Positions 17,483 through 25,204 of a stretch of DNA of 32,547 nucleotides are shown one piece after another. The notes below the pieces were generated by a model. That model did not search any database. It was not told where the DNA came from and saw only the letters and a list, made by a program, of their open reading frames with translations. Made by a program: the position numbers and the translations under genes. The stretch spans positions 1 through 32,547 of the forward strand of contig NZ_CAMBTS010000027.1 of the NCBI RefSeq assembly GCF_945870625.1. Direction: 5' to 3'. How positions within the stretch are numbered: position 1 is the first letter of the stretch; every line of letters starts with the position of its first letter. The stretch comes from Novosphingobium sp. Chol11 (GTDB lineage Bacteria > Pseudomonadota > Alphaproteobacteria > Sphingomonadales > Sphingomonadaceae).

Positions 17483-18229
17483 ATGACCCGGCCATACATT
17501 CTGCCCTTTGCCTTGATCCTCGCGGCTCTTGCGGTGCCCGCGTTCGCTCAGGGCATGCCCGGGGAAGGCCCTTATGGCGGGCCTCGCGGCGGCGGCGGCT
17601 GGAACGACCGGCGCGGGGATCCGCGGCAGGATCAGCGCCAGAACCGGCAGACCGGCAGCGCAGAGCCTGCGCCCGGCATCGCCGTGACCGCGTTTCACGC
17701 CGCCGATGCGGACGAATTGCTGGGCAAAGGGCAAATCGTGGTTGCGGCGATCTCGGGCGGCGATGAACTGGGCAAGCTGCCGGTTTATGAAGCGGCGGTG
17801 GTCGATGAACTGGCCCGGCGCGGGTATGACACCGCCAGCAGCAGCGATCGCGGCCAGATCGCGCAAATCGGCGTGGCGCATCGCACCGCCGTGCCCGAAG
17901 AGGCCCCGCGCAAGCCGATCAGCGGCGCGATGAGCACCACCATCAGCAATCGCGGCAGCGGCTTTGGCCTTGCGCTGGCGGTCGATCTGACCAAGGCGAA
18001 AAAGGCGATCATCGCCACCCGGCTCGATGTGCGCATTCGCGACAAGGCCAGCGGCCGTGTGCTGTGGGAGGGATACGCCGAGGGGCAGGCCCGCGAAGGC
18101 GAATCCGGGCTGGACAACGGCGCGATGGCAACGCGGCTGGCTGCTGCGCTTTTCGCAAGATTTCCGGAAGGCGAGATCGTGCAGCCGCTTGCCGCCGCCA
18201 TTCCGCGCATGATTGCCCCCGGCGAGTAA
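17483..18229 (+). CDS. Exported DUF4136-like protein, first of a tandem pair
   Basis: A 248-aa protein with a signal peptide (hydrophobic 4-20, probable cleavage after AFA at 22). A glycine-, arginine- and glutamine-rich linker (about 24-62) is followed by a DUF4136-like domain that starts VTAFHAADADELLGKG and ends with the strand pair TRLDVRIRDKASGRVLWEGYAEG. There is no lipobox cysteine, so it should be periplasmic and soluble. The ATG at 17483 has AAAGG 8 nt upstream. It is a paralogue of the next gene: both share the VTxFH start, the TRL.V.IR..ASG..LWEG.AE block and a C-terminal MA..LF..FP segment. DUF4136 has no established function. Confidence 0.78.
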   Translation: MTRPYILPFALILAALAVPAFAQGMPGEGPYGGPRGGGGWNDRRGDPRQDQRQNRQTGSAEPAPGIAVTAFHAADADELLGKGQIVVAAISGGDELGKLPVYEAAVVDELARRGYDTASSSDRGQIAQIGVAHRTAVPEEAPRKPISGAMSTTISNRGSGFGLALAVDLTKAKKAIIATRLDVRIRDKASGRVLWEGYAEGQAREGESGLDNGAMATRLAAALFARFPEGEIVQPLAAAIPRMIAPGE

Positions 18230-18287
18230 AGCGGTCAGAGTGATGATCCCGCACCCTTTTGTCCCCAACGCTGAAAGATTGCCTGCC

Positions 18288-18881
18288 ATGCGCGCCCTCC
18301 CCCTGTTTGCCGCACTCCTGCTTGTTGCCGCTGCATCGCCGGCGCTCGCTGCGCCGGTCGAAGTCACCCGTTTTCACACCCCCGAAACGATCACCGCGCT
18401 GGGGCGCGGCGCAGTGGTGGTGATCGCTGCACCGGGCGAAGACGCAGGCAGCCTCGAAAGCGGCGTCTGGCTGGCGGCGGTGCAGCGCGAGCTGGCCGCG
18501 CTCGGCTTTGCCGCGTCCACCCCCGGCGCGGCCGATGCCACCGCCGAAGTGCGCATCGAGCGCCAGAACCGCCGCGATGAAGCGCGCCGCAGCGGCCCTG
18601 TGTCCGTCGGGGTCGGCGGATCGACCGGCGGCTGGAACAGCGGCGTCGGGCTGGGCGTGGGCTTCAATCTGGGCGGCGGGGCAAGGGACACGGTCTCCAC
18701 CCGGCTCTCCGTGGTGATTCGCGCGCGCGCGAGCGGCCAACCCTTGTGGGAAGGACGCGCCGAGAGCACCGAGCGCAGCAAGGCCCGCAGCCCCGGGGCC
18801 GAGATCATCGCGGCGCGCATGGCCAAAGCGCTGTTCTCGCTCTTCCCCGGCACGTCGGGGGAGACTATCAGGGTGAAATGA
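18288..18881 (+). CDS. Exported DUF4136 protein, second of the tandem pair
   Basis: A 197-aa protein with a clear signal peptide ([21 protein letters not shown], cleavage after residue 21). The mature part begins [19 protein letters not shown], typical of DUF4136. It then carries the glycine-rich strand [20 protein letters not shown] and the block [20 protein letters not shown]. Two in-frame ATG codons exist upstream, but only the one at 18288 puts the signal peptide at the N-terminus. It lies 58 nt after its paralogue. Its stop overlaps the next ATG (ATGA), so it is translationally coupled to the M14 carboxypeptidase. The role is unknown; the family is usually envelope-associated. Confidence 0.82.
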   Translation: MRALPLFAALLLVAAASPALAAPVEVTRFHTPETITALGRGAVVVIAAPGEDAGSLESGVWLAAVQRELAALGFAASTPGAADATAEVRIERQNRRDEARRSGPVSVGVGGSTGGWNSGVGLGVGFNLGGGARDTVSTRLSVVIRARASGQPLWEGRAESTERSKARSPGAEIIAARMAKALFSLFPGTSGETIRVK

Positions 18882-20044
18882 CCCTGACTCCAATCGAAAT
18901 CGACGCCGCATTCGATAGCGGCAATATCGAAGTTCTTGCCATCGCTGGCACCCAGGCCCGGCTGGCGATCCGCAAGGACCGCGATTCCGAGTTTTTCCAG
19001 TGGTTTCATTTCCGCGTGAGCGGGGCCGCCGGGCGCGCGCTGGAGCTCAAGCTCACGGGCCTGAACGCGGCGGCCTATCCCGGTGGCTGGACCGATTACC
19101 GCGCGGCGGTTTCGCAAGACCGCGAGTATTGGGGCCGCGCCGAGACGACATTCGATAAAGACGAAGACGGCGGCACGCTGACCATCCGCCACAGGCCCGA
19201 GCCGGGCCCGTGCTGGTTTGCCTATTTCGCGCCCTACTCGATGGAGCGCCATCACGATGTGGTGGCCGCCGCCGCCGCGAGCGAAGGGGTGAGCCACCGC
19301 AGCCTCGGCCGCAGCATCGAAGGGCAGCCGATCGATTGCCTCTCGCTGGGCGAAGGAGCCAAGCAAGTGTGGCTCTATGCGCGCCAGCATCCCGGCGAAG
19401 CGATGGCGCAATGGTGGATCGAGGGCGCGCTCGATATGCTCACCGATCCGGCAGACCCGCATGCGCGCCGCCTGCGCCAGCTATGCCGGTTTCACATCGT
19501 GCCCAATGCCAATCCGGATGGATCGTGCCGGGGCCATTTGCGCACCAATGCGGCGGGGGTGAACCTCAACCGCGAATGGCATGCGCCCTCGGCCGAAAGA
19601 TCGCCCGAAGTGCTCGCGATTCGCGATGCGATGGACCAGACCGGCGTGCATTTCGCCATCGATGTGCATGGCGATGAGGCGATCCCGCATGTCTTTCTTG
19701 CCGGGTTTGACGGTATTCCTTCGCTGAGCGAGCAGCAAAGCGAAGGCTATGCCCGCTACCGCGCGATTCTGGAGCGGCGCACGCCCGATTTCCAGACGAA
19801 GCGCGGCTATCCTGCCGCCCCGGCTGGCCGGGCCAATCTCACCATGTCGACCAACCAGCTCGCCGAGCGTTTCGGCCCCAGCCATGGCTGCGTTTCGATG
19901 ACGCTGGAAATGCCGTTCAAGGACAACGCCGATTTGCCTGACCCGGCGCAGGGGTGGAGCCCCGAGCGCAGCAAGCTGCTCGCGCGCGAATGCCTTGCCG
20001 CGCTGCTCGAATGGCTCAATGAGCAGTCAGCCCGGCCGGAATGA
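18878..20044 (+). CDS. M14 zinc carboxypeptidase, cytosolic carboxypeptidase (CCP) type
   Basis: A 388-aa zinc metallopeptidase of the AGBL/CCP group. The N-terminal beta domain (about 1-120) contains the [13 protein letters not shown] and [15 protein letters not shown] blocks typical of the family. The zinc ligands are RQHPGE (His171, Glu174) and DVHGDE (His264). The substrate-binding blocks are PNANPDG (209-215) and NLNREW (229-234). The catalytic glutamate is in MTLEMPF (Glu344). No signal peptide is present, so it acts in the cytoplasm. Eukaryotic CCPs trim glutamates from tubulin; bacterial homologues have no known natural substrate. The start overlaps the upstream DUF4136 stop by four bases. 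Confidence 0.9.
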   Translation: MTLTPIEIDAAFDSGNIEVLAIAGTQARLAIRKDRDSEFFQWFHFRVSGAAGRALELKLTGLNAAAYPGGWTDYRAAVSQDREYWGRAETTFDKDEDGGTLTIRHRPEPGPCWFAYFAPYSMERHHDVVAAAAASEGVSHRSLGRSIEGQPIDCLSLGEGAKQVWLYARQHPGEAMAQWWIEGALDMLTDPADPHARRLRQLCRFHIVPNANPDGSCRGHLRTNAAGVNLNREWHAPSAERSPEVLAIRDAMDQTGVHFAIDVHGDEAIPHVFLAGFDGIPSLSEQQSEGYARYRAILERRTPDFQTKRGYPAAPAGRANLTMSTNQLAERFGPSHGCVSMTLEMPFKDNADLPDPAQGWSPERSKLLARECLAALLEWLNEQSARPE

Positions 20045-20073
20045 TCTTTACCGTTTGTTAAGACATCTGGGCT

Positions 20074-20079
20074 TAACAT
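20074..20079 (+). promoter_or_regulatory. Possible -10 element before the 41-aa ORF
   Basis: TAACAT ends 6 nt before the ATG at 20086, and the DNA between them resembles that before pepN (ACATTGG in both). The -35 is unconvincing: TTGTTA lies only 13 nt upstream. Confidence 0.25.
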
Positions 20080-20085
20080 TGGGTT

Positions 20086-20211
20086 ATGTCGCGCGCCATC
20101 GTCCTTGCCCAGCATGCTGCTCCTTCGGTCGGCGAGGCCTTGCGCGTGCTGATCGTGTTGTCATGCGCGCTTGCGCTCATCATGGCCGAAGCCGCGCTCC
20201 CCAGTCTTTGA
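20086..20211 (+). CDS. Possible 41-aa single-helix membrane peptide
   Basis: An ATG opens 41 codons in the gap between the M14 gene and the convergent ArsC-like gene. The product starts MSRAIVLAQHAAPSVGEALR and continues with one hydrophobic segment (about 20-38, VLIVLSCALALIMAEAAL), so it would be a single-pass membrane peptide. It ends 3 nt from the ArsC-like stop on the other strand. There is no Shine-Dalgarno, but a -10-like hexamer lies 6 nt before the ATG. I do not recognise a family, and it may not be expressed. Confidence 0.35.
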   Translation: MSRAIVLAQHAAPSVGEALRVLIVLSCALALIMAEAALPSL

Positions 20212-20213
20212 TC

Positions 20214-20555
20214 TCACAGGATCTCGTGCACGCGCTCTTTGGGGCGGCACAGCCTTACCCCCTTGCTCGTTTCCAGCAGCGGCCGCTCAATCAGGCGCGG
20301 TTCTGAAACCATCGCTGCCAGCACTTCGGCATCGCTTGCTGCCGGAAGGCCGCGCGCCTCGGCATCGGTGCCGCGCAGGCGCAGGCCTTGCTGGGGGGTG
20401 AGCCCCGCATCCCGGTAAAGCTGCGCGAGCTTTTGCGCCGAGGGCGGGGCTTCGAGATAGGCGATGATAGTGACGTCCGCCCCCGCCTCGTGCAGCAGGG
20501 CGAGCGCCCCGCGCGAGGTGCCGCAGCCGGGATTGTGCCAGATCGTTGCCTTCAT
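20214..20555 (-). CDS. ArsC-family (glutaredoxin-type) reductase
   Basis: A 113-aa thioredoxin-fold protein of the ArsC/Spx/YffB superfamily. The N-terminus MKATIWHNPGCGTSRGAL holds the single active-site cysteine at residue 11 in NPxCGTSR, which matches E. coli-type arsenate reductase ArsC. Later blocks are RLRGTDAEARGLP and SEPRLIERPLLETSKGVRLCRP, with the arginine that ArsC uses for arsenate binding. It is a little shorter than plasmid ArsC (about 140 aa), as chromosomal arsenate reductase-like proteins are. The ATG at 20555 has GAGGA 7 nt upstream. No arsR or arsenite pump is nearby, so a role in arsenic resistance is not supported by context. Confidence 0.87.
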   Translation of the reverse strand: MKATIWHNPGCGTSRGALALLHEAGADVTIIAYLEAPPSAQKLAQLYRDAGLTPQQGLRLRGTDAEARGLPAASDAEVLAAMVSEPRLIERPLLETSKGVRLCRPKERVHEIL

Positions 20556-20650
20556 GCTTGCATCCTCATGCCAGCGATGCCGCCATCTATGCGCAGCCGC
20601 GCCGTCAGGCGCAAGGTCCGCGCGATCATGCCTGCGCGACCGTTCATTTT

Positions 20651-20665
20651 TGAGAATGATTCCTA
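20651..20665 (+). promoter_or_regulatory. Fur-box-like site 1 upstream of the TonB receptor
   Basis: TGAGAATGATTCCTA matches the 7-1-7 Fur pattern TGATAAT-n-ATTATCA well in its left half and partly in its right. It lies between TTCATT (20643-20648) and TAATAC (20667-20672), which could be a -35/-10 pair with an 18-nt spacer, so Fur would block polymerase binding. Confidence 0.55.
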
Positions 20666-20710
20666 ATAATACCCTTGCAACTGAGAACAAATCGCATTAG
20701 CCGATCTTCA

Positions 20711-20725
20711 TGAGAATGGTTCTCA
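20711..20725 (+). promoter_or_regulatory. Fur box 2, just before the receptor ribosome-binding site
   Basis: TGAGAATGGTTCTCA has perfect 6-bp inverted arms (TGAGAA/TTCTCA) around three bases and fits the 7-1-7 Fur consensus. An ATG at 20710 lies on its edge and is in frame with the receptor. It is better explained as operator DNA than as a start codon. Confidence 0.65.
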
Positions 20726-20732
20726 AGAAGGA
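20725..20732 (+). promoter_or_regulatory. Ribosome-binding site that fixes a TTG start
   Basis: AAGAAGGA lies 7 nt upstream of the TTG at 20740. It is the only good Shine-Dalgarno here. Translation from the TTG gives a clean signal peptide, while the ATG at 20710 has no ribosome-binding site. Confidence 0.6.
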
Positions 20733-20739
20733 TTGCGTC

Positions 20740-22851
20740 TTGCACCGTATCGCCCTGTTGCTGCTCTCCACCGCCGCGCTTGTTCCGCCCATGGCCTATG
20801 CCCAGAGCGCGCCTGTGGCATCTGCTGATGGCGGGGCCAATGACGGGGCTGGGGCTGATGACGGCGAAAACCGCGTAATCGTGGTGGTCGGCGAGGTCGA
20901 TGGCTACCGCGCCGATACCGCAGGCGGGCTGAAAACACCTACCCCGCTGATTGATGTGCCCCAGACCGTCACCGTCCTGACCCGCGAACAACTCGATGAT
21001 CAAGGCGCAACCCAACTTGGCGAAGCGCTGCGCTATGTCCCCGGCGTGGTGCTCGGGATGGGCGAGGGCCATCGCGACCAGATCACCTTGCGCGGGCAAA
21101 ACACCACCGCCGATTTCTATCTCGACGGACTGCGCGATGACACCCAGTATTACCGCTCGCTCTACAATATCGAGCGGGTCGAAGTGCTCAAAGGCGCCAA
21201 CGCGCTGCTCTTCGGGCGCGGCGGCGGCGGCGGCGTGATCAACCGGGTGCGCAAGGCCCCCACGCTATCCAGCGCGCTCGCCACCGCCAGTGCCGCCGTG
21301 GGCAGCTTCGGTGACTTCGTGCTCTCCGCCGATCTCGACCAGCCGCTGTCGCAAACCATCGGCGCGCGGATCAATGGCACGTACGAGGAGTTCGACAACC
21401 ACCGCGCCGCGTTTCACGGCCGCTTCATCGGCGTGAACCCGACGCTGGCCTTCGCCCCTGACGATGCCACGCGCATTGATCTGTCGTACAACTACGACGA
21501 CGACAGCCGCATCACCGATCGCGGCGTCCCCTCGCTCGGGGGCCGCCCGCTTGAAGGCTTCCGCGATACGTTCTTCGGCCGCAGCGACGTTAACATCTCC
21601 ACGGTGCGGGCCCATATTGTACAAAGCCGCCTCGAACATCGCCTCGCCGAAAATCTCACGCTGACCGTCGCCGGGCAATACAGCCATAGCGACAAGTATT
21701 ACGGCAATGTCTTCGCCTCTTCCGCTGTCAATCCGGCAGCAGGCACGGTCGCGCTGGCAGGGTATAACAGCGCCGCCGTGCGCGACAGCTGGATCGGCCA
21801 AGCCAACCTTGTCTGGCAGGGCAAGACCGGCGGGATCGGACACACCGTGCTCGCCGGGATCGAAGCCGGCGATCAGGCGACTTATTCCACCCGGGCCGAA
21901 GCCGTGTTCACCGGTTCGAACGTGGTCGCGCTGGCAACCCAAATCGCTGTCCCCCCGGTGCGCTTCGGCGCGCAGAGCCGCACGACGTTCACCAAAGTCC
22001 AGACCCTCTCCGCCTACGTGCAGGATCAAATCGAGCTTGCCCCGTTCCTCCAGATCGTCGGCGGCGTGCGCTACGACGAATTCCGCATTCGCGCCGACAA
22101 CCTGCTGAACACCACCAGCGCGGCGCGCACCGACCGCAAGTGGTCGCCCCGCGCCGGGATCATCGTCAAGCCCAAGGCCAACGTCTCGCTCTACGGCAGC
22201 TACACCCGCAGCTTCCTGCCGCAATCGGGCGACCAGTTCAGCGCGCTCGATGCCACGCAGGCCACCCTCGACCCTCAGGAATTCACCAACCTTGAAGCCG
22301 GCGCGAAGTGGGACATTACTCCGGCGCTGGCACTAACCGCTGCCGCCTACCGCCTCGACCGCGACAACTCGCGCTTCAACGATCCCGTCACCGGCCTGCC
22401 CCAACTTTCGGGCAAGACCCGCACCCGCGGCATCGAACTCTCAGCATCGGGCCGCATTCTGCCGCAGTGGCAAGTGAGCCTGGGCTATACCCTGCAACAC
22501 GGCGAAGTGCGGTCCAGCACCGCCGCCGCCCCCGCCGGGCGCAAGCTCGCGCAGCTGCCCGAAAGCCAGATCGCGCTGTGGACCCGCTACGAGGCCACCC
22601 CCAAGCTCGGCCTTGCGCTGGGCGTCACCCACCAATCCTCAAGCTTTGCCGCGATCAGCAACGCTGTCACCCTGCCCGGCTATACCCGCGTCGATACTGC
22701 CGTGTTCTACAAGTTGAGCACCGCCATTTCGGCGCAGATCAATATCGAGAATCTGCTGAACACCAGCTATTTCCCCACCGCGCATACCGACAACAACATC
22801 TTCACCGGCGCCCCCCGCAACGCGCGGCTTTCGGTCAAGGTTATCTTCTAA
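20740..22851 (+). CDS. TonB-dependent siderophore receptor (TTG start)
   Basis: A 703-aa outer-membrane beta-barrel that imports an iron-siderophore complex using TonB energy. From the TTG at 20740 it begins with a signal peptide (HRIALLLLSTAALVPPMAYA). The plug domain shows PLIDVPQTVTVLTREQLDDQ, then YVPGV, ITLRGQNTTADFYLDGLRDD and YNIERVEVLKGANALLFGRGG. The barrel ends in the outer-membrane signature RLSVKVIF with C-terminal Phe. LNTSYFPTAHTDNNI near the end is typical of the FhuA/Fiu-like siderophore group. An ATG 30 nt upstream is in frame but lies at a Fur box. Two Fur-like sites imply induction under iron limitation. The siderophore is not determined; catecholate or hydroxamate are both possible. 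Confidence 0.93.
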   Translation: MHRIALLLLSTAALVPPMAYAQSAPVASADGGANDGAGADDGENRVIVVVGEVDGYRADTAGGLKTPTPLIDVPQTVTVLTREQLDDQGATQLGEALRYVPGVVLGMGEGHRDQITLRGQNTTADFYLDGLRDDTQYYRSLYNIERVEVLKGANALLFGRGGGGGVINRVRKAPTLSSALATASAAVGSFGDFVLSADLDQPLSQTIGARINGTYEEFDNHRAAFHGRFIGVNPTLAFAPDDATRIDLSYNYDDDSRITDRGVPSLGGRPLEGFRDTFFGRSDVNISTVRAHIVQSRLEHRLAENLTLTVAGQYSHSDKYYGNVFASSAVNPAAGTVALAGYNSAAVRDSWIGQANLVWQGKTGGIGHTVLAGIEAGDQATYSTRAEAVFTGSNVVALATQIAVPPVRFGAQSRTTFTKVQTLSAYVQDQIELAPFLQIVGGVRYDEFRIRADNLLNTTSAARTDRKWSPRAGIIVKPKANVSLYGSYTRSFLPQSGDQFSALDATQATLDPQEFTNLEAGAKWDITPALALTAAAYRLDRDNSRFNDPVTGLPQLSGKTRTRGIELSASGRILPQWQVSLGYTLQHGEVRSSTAAAPAGRKLAQLPESQIALWTRYEATPKLGLALGVTHQSSSFAAISNAVTLPGYTRVDTAVFYKLSTAISAQINIENLLNTSYFPTAHTDNNIFTGAPRNARLSVKVIF

Positions 22852-22855
22852 GGAC

Positions 22856-23365
22856 TTAGAGCCCCGGCGTGGTCGCGACTGCGGGCGCAGGCAGCGGCGC
22901 GAGGCGCTCGGCCCCGCGCATCGCCCGCCCGGCACGCTGCACTGCGCGCACCAGCCGGGGATAGACCCCGCAGCGGCAGATATTGGTGAGCGCGGTCTTG
23001 ATGTCCGCCTCGGTCGGGTCGGTGTTCTGCGCCAATAGCGCAGCTGCGGTCATCACCAGGCCCGGCGTGCAGAAACCGCACTGGATCGCCTGCTCCGCCA
23101 CCAGCGCCTGTTGCACCGGGTGGCTGCGATCGGGCGAGAGCCCTTCGATGGTGGTCACGCTGCGCCCTTCCGCTTCGCCGAGCAGCAGCGTGCAGCTGGG
23201 CATGGCCTGTCCATCGACAATGACCATGCATGCGCCGCATTCCCCGGTGCCGCAGCCATACTTGGTGCCGGTGAGGTTTGCGGCATCGCGCAGCGCCCAT
23301 AGCAGCGGGGTATCGGGTTCGAGCCGGAACTCCAGCGGCTGATTATTGACCGTGAGGCTGGCCAT
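22856..23365 (-). CDS. 2Fe-2S ferredoxin-like small subunit (CoxS/IorA type), no partner in window
   Basis: A 169-aa protein of the xanthine-dehydrogenase-family small subunit. The N-terminal plant-type ferredoxin domain has YGCGTGECGACMV with cysteines 38, 43, 46 and 58. The helical second-cluster domain has QCGFCTPG (96, 99) and CRCGVYPRLVRAV (130, 132). This is the isoquinoline 1-oxidoreductase/aldehyde dehydrogenase small-subunit layout. Such proteins pass electrons from a molybdopterin large subunit, which normally follows in the operon. No molybdenum subunit is present: the TonB receptor converges 4 nt away and a class II aldolase lies upstream. The C-terminus has a proline/alanine-rich tail. 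The partner is probably elsewhere, or the protein serves another oxidoreductase. Confidence 0.9.
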   Translation of the reverse strand: MASLTVNNQPLEFRLEPDTPLLWALRDAANLTGTKYGCGTGECGACMVIVDGQAMPSCTLLLGEAEGRSVTTIEGLSPDRSHPVQQALVAEQAIQCGFCTPGLVMTAAALLAQNTDPTEADIKTALTNICRCGVYPRLVRAVQRAGRAMRGAERLAPLPAPAVATTPGL

Positions 23366-23388
23366 ATTTCAGGCCGGACGCTTCAGGC

Positions 23389-24168
23389 TCAATCGCGCCA
23401 GCTGCGATCGATCTTGTCGATCCGCCGCGTCCAGGCCGCGAATTCGCCGACGCCGGGGCCGCCAGGAGGGCTGGCCTTGCCGATATCGCGCTGGTGCACC
23501 GCGACCACATCATCGGCGATCCGGATCACCGGCTGGCCCATCGAAAGCGTGGCGATCTGGATTTCGCAGGCGCGCTGCAGCACCCATTGTTGCAGCAGCA
23601 TCATCTGAAGGCTGTGCGCCAGAACCACAGGGCCATGATTGCGCAGCATCAGAATGTTCTTGTCGCCCAGATTGGCGAGCAGCCGATCCCCTTCCTCGGC
23701 GCGGACGGTCACGCCCTCGAAATCATGATAAGCCAGCTTGCCGATCAGATTGCAGGCATAGAAATTGATCGGCAGCAGCCCTTCCTCAAGGCTGCACACC
23801 GCCATCGTCGCGGTGGTATGGACATGGCAGATCGCATGCGCGCGGGGCAGATGGCGGTGGAAATAGGCATGCTGGGTGAAGCCCGCCAAGTTCACGCCGT
23901 ATGGGCTTTCGGCCAGCTTGTTGCCGTCGATGTCGATCTTGACGAGGTTGCTGGCGCAGATCTCGGAATAGTGCAGGCCGTAAGGATTGATCAGGAAGGC
24001 CCCTTCCTCATCCGGCACGCGCAGCGAGATGTGGTTGTAGACCGATTCGGACCAGCCGAGCATGTCGAAGATGCGATAGGCGGCGGCGAGCTCCTGCCGT
24101 GCCTGCCATTCGCTGTCAGAACAATCGATCTTGGAGCCTTCGATATTGGGGCGGATCTGGGTAGCCAT
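23389..24168 (-). CDS. Class II aldolase/adducin family protein
   Basis: A 259-aa zinc-dependent aldolase-like protein. The family blocks are YNHISLRVPDEEGAFLINPYGLHYSEI, the zinc site AHAICHVHTTATMAV (His-x-His) and LRNHGPVVLAHSLQ. The length and N-terminus fit the adducin-like cytosolic subgroup, which includes fuculose-phosphate-type aldolases and decarboxylases. The substrate cannot be deduced. The ATG at 24168 is chosen because GGGAGA lies 7 nt upstream; the frame extends 12 codons further. It lies 23 nt upstream of the ferredoxin-like gene on the same strand, so the two may form an operon. It diverges from the SRAP gene with only 28 nt between starts. Confidence 0.9.
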   Translation of the reverse strand: MATQIRPNIEGSKIDCSDSEWQARQELAAAYRIFDMLGWSESVYNHISLRVPDEEGAFLINPYGLHYSEICASNLVKIDIDGNKLAESPYGVNLAGFTQHAYFHRHLPRAHAICHVHTTATMAVCSLEEGLLPINFYACNLIGKLAYHDFEGVTVRAEEGDRLLANLGDKNILMLRNHGPVVLAHSLQMMLLQQWVLQRACEIQIATLSMGQPVIRIADDVVAVHQRDIGKASPPGGPGVGEFAAWTRRIDKIDRSWRD

Positions 24169-24196
24169 GGCCGTCTCTCCCGGTATGGTTATGTCG

Positions 24197-24844
24197 ATGT
24201 GCAATCTTTATCGCATGACCGGCGCGGCGCAAGCCATTGCGCAGCTTTTCGCCGCAGACACCGGCGGGCGCAACCTGCCCGCGATGGATGCAATCTACCC
24301 CGACCAGTTGGCCCCGGTCGTGACCGCACAAGGCCCAAGGCAAGGAACAAGCCGCCAGCTGGAAATGATGCGCTGGGGCTGGCCCCCGTTCGGCGAGATC
24401 AAGCGCCCGATCACCAATGTGCGCAACCTTGCCAGCCCACTCTGGCGCAGCGCGATGGCCGATCCGGCGCGGCGCTGCCTCGTGCCCGTCACCGCGTTCT
24501 CCGAATGGTCCGCCGCGCCCGATCCGCAAACGGGCCGCAAGCGCAAGCACTGGTTCGATCTGCCGGATGACCCGCTGTTCGCGTTCGCCGGGCTCTGGGG
24601 GATGACGGAGGAAGGCGCGCGCTTTGCATTCCTGACGTGCGCGCCGAACGAGGTGGTGGGGCGGGTACATCCCAAGGCGATGCCGGTGATCTTGCGCAGC
24701 GGCGCAGGGTTTGATCGTTGGCTGGCGGCGGATGGCGCGGGCGCGGCGGCGATGCAGGTGCCGCTGGAGGATGAAGTGATGCGCGAGATCGCGGGGGATG
24801 AGGCGGAAGGTATGGCGGGGAGCGCGCAGACCAGCCTGTTTTGA
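24197..24844 (+). CDS. SOS response-associated peptidase family (SRAP, YedK/HMCES-like)
   Basis: A 215-aa protein that forms a covalent thiazolidine link with abasic sites in single-stranded DNA and protects them. The catalytic cysteine must be residue 2 after removal of Met. The ATG at 24197 gives MCNLYRM, so this start is required; the ATG six bases earlier would put Cys at 4. Other active-site residues are Asn74 (TNVRNL), Glu103 (FSEW) and His158 (RVHPKAMPVIL), in register with YedK Asn75, Glu105 and His160. PGWG-type core residues appear as MRWGWPP. No LexA site was recognised in the 28-nt gap to the divergent aldolase gene. Confidence 0.93.
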   Translation: MCNLYRMTGAAQAIAQLFAADTGGRNLPAMDAIYPDQLAPVVTAQGPRQGTSRQLEMMRWGWPPFGEIKRPITNVRNLASPLWRSAMADPARRCLVPVTAFSEWSAAPDPQTGRKRKHWFDLPDDPLFAFAGLWGMTEEGARFAFLTCAPNEVVGRVHPKAMPVILRSGAGFDRWLAADGAGAAAMQVPLEDEVMREIAGDEAEGMAGSAQTSLF

Positions 24845-24904
24845 AAGTTTCGGCGGGTGCTGGAGCGCTGCGATCTCGCAAAGCCCGTTCCCACCCGCTC
24901 ACTA

Positions 24905-24990
24905 TCGTCACCCCGGGCTTGACCCGGGGTCCCGCTTGTTCTGCACCCTCGCCAAGTAAACGGGACCCCGGGTCGAGCCCGGGGTGACGA
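24905..24990. repeat. Long palindromic intergenic repeat (REPIN-like)
   Basis: Two 30-nt arms (24905-24934 and 24961-24990) are inverted copies with a single mismatch (T versus C) around a 26-nt loop. The arm core is GTCACCCCGGGCTTGACCCG, itself close to a smaller palindrome. I recall very similar CACCCCGG...CCGGGGTCCCG arms as an abundant dispersed repeat in sphingomonad and other alphaproteobacterial genomes. A run of seven A follows on the plus strand, so it is not an intrinsic terminator for the SRAP gene. Confidence 0.85.
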
Positions 24991-25204
24991 AAAAAAGGTG
25001 TGGAGGGGCGAAGACCGTTCGCAAAGAGGCCGCCAGATCCTGTTGGATTTGGATTTCGGGCGCGCGGGTGCTGCGGTGGGGCAGCAGGGGTGGATCGCGC
25101 GACCGGTGCGGCGCCTGCACTGGCGCTGCGGGGAGGGCGTTGTTCTGCATCTGGTGCGAGTGGCCGGATGGGGCAGGTCCTGATCCGGCGCAGCCTTTGG
25201 GGTG

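Noticed and set aside
20214..20555. Arsenic resistance operon
   Set aside because: Only the ArsC-like reductase is present; no arsR, arsB, acr3 or arsH in the window.
20710..20739. ATG at 20710 as the receptor start
   Set aside because: No ribosome-binding site, it abuts a Fur palindrome, and it adds residues before the signal peptide.
24905..24990. Intrinsic terminator for the SRAP gene
   Set aside because: The stem is strong but is followed by A, not T, on the SRAP strand; it matches a dispersed repeat better.
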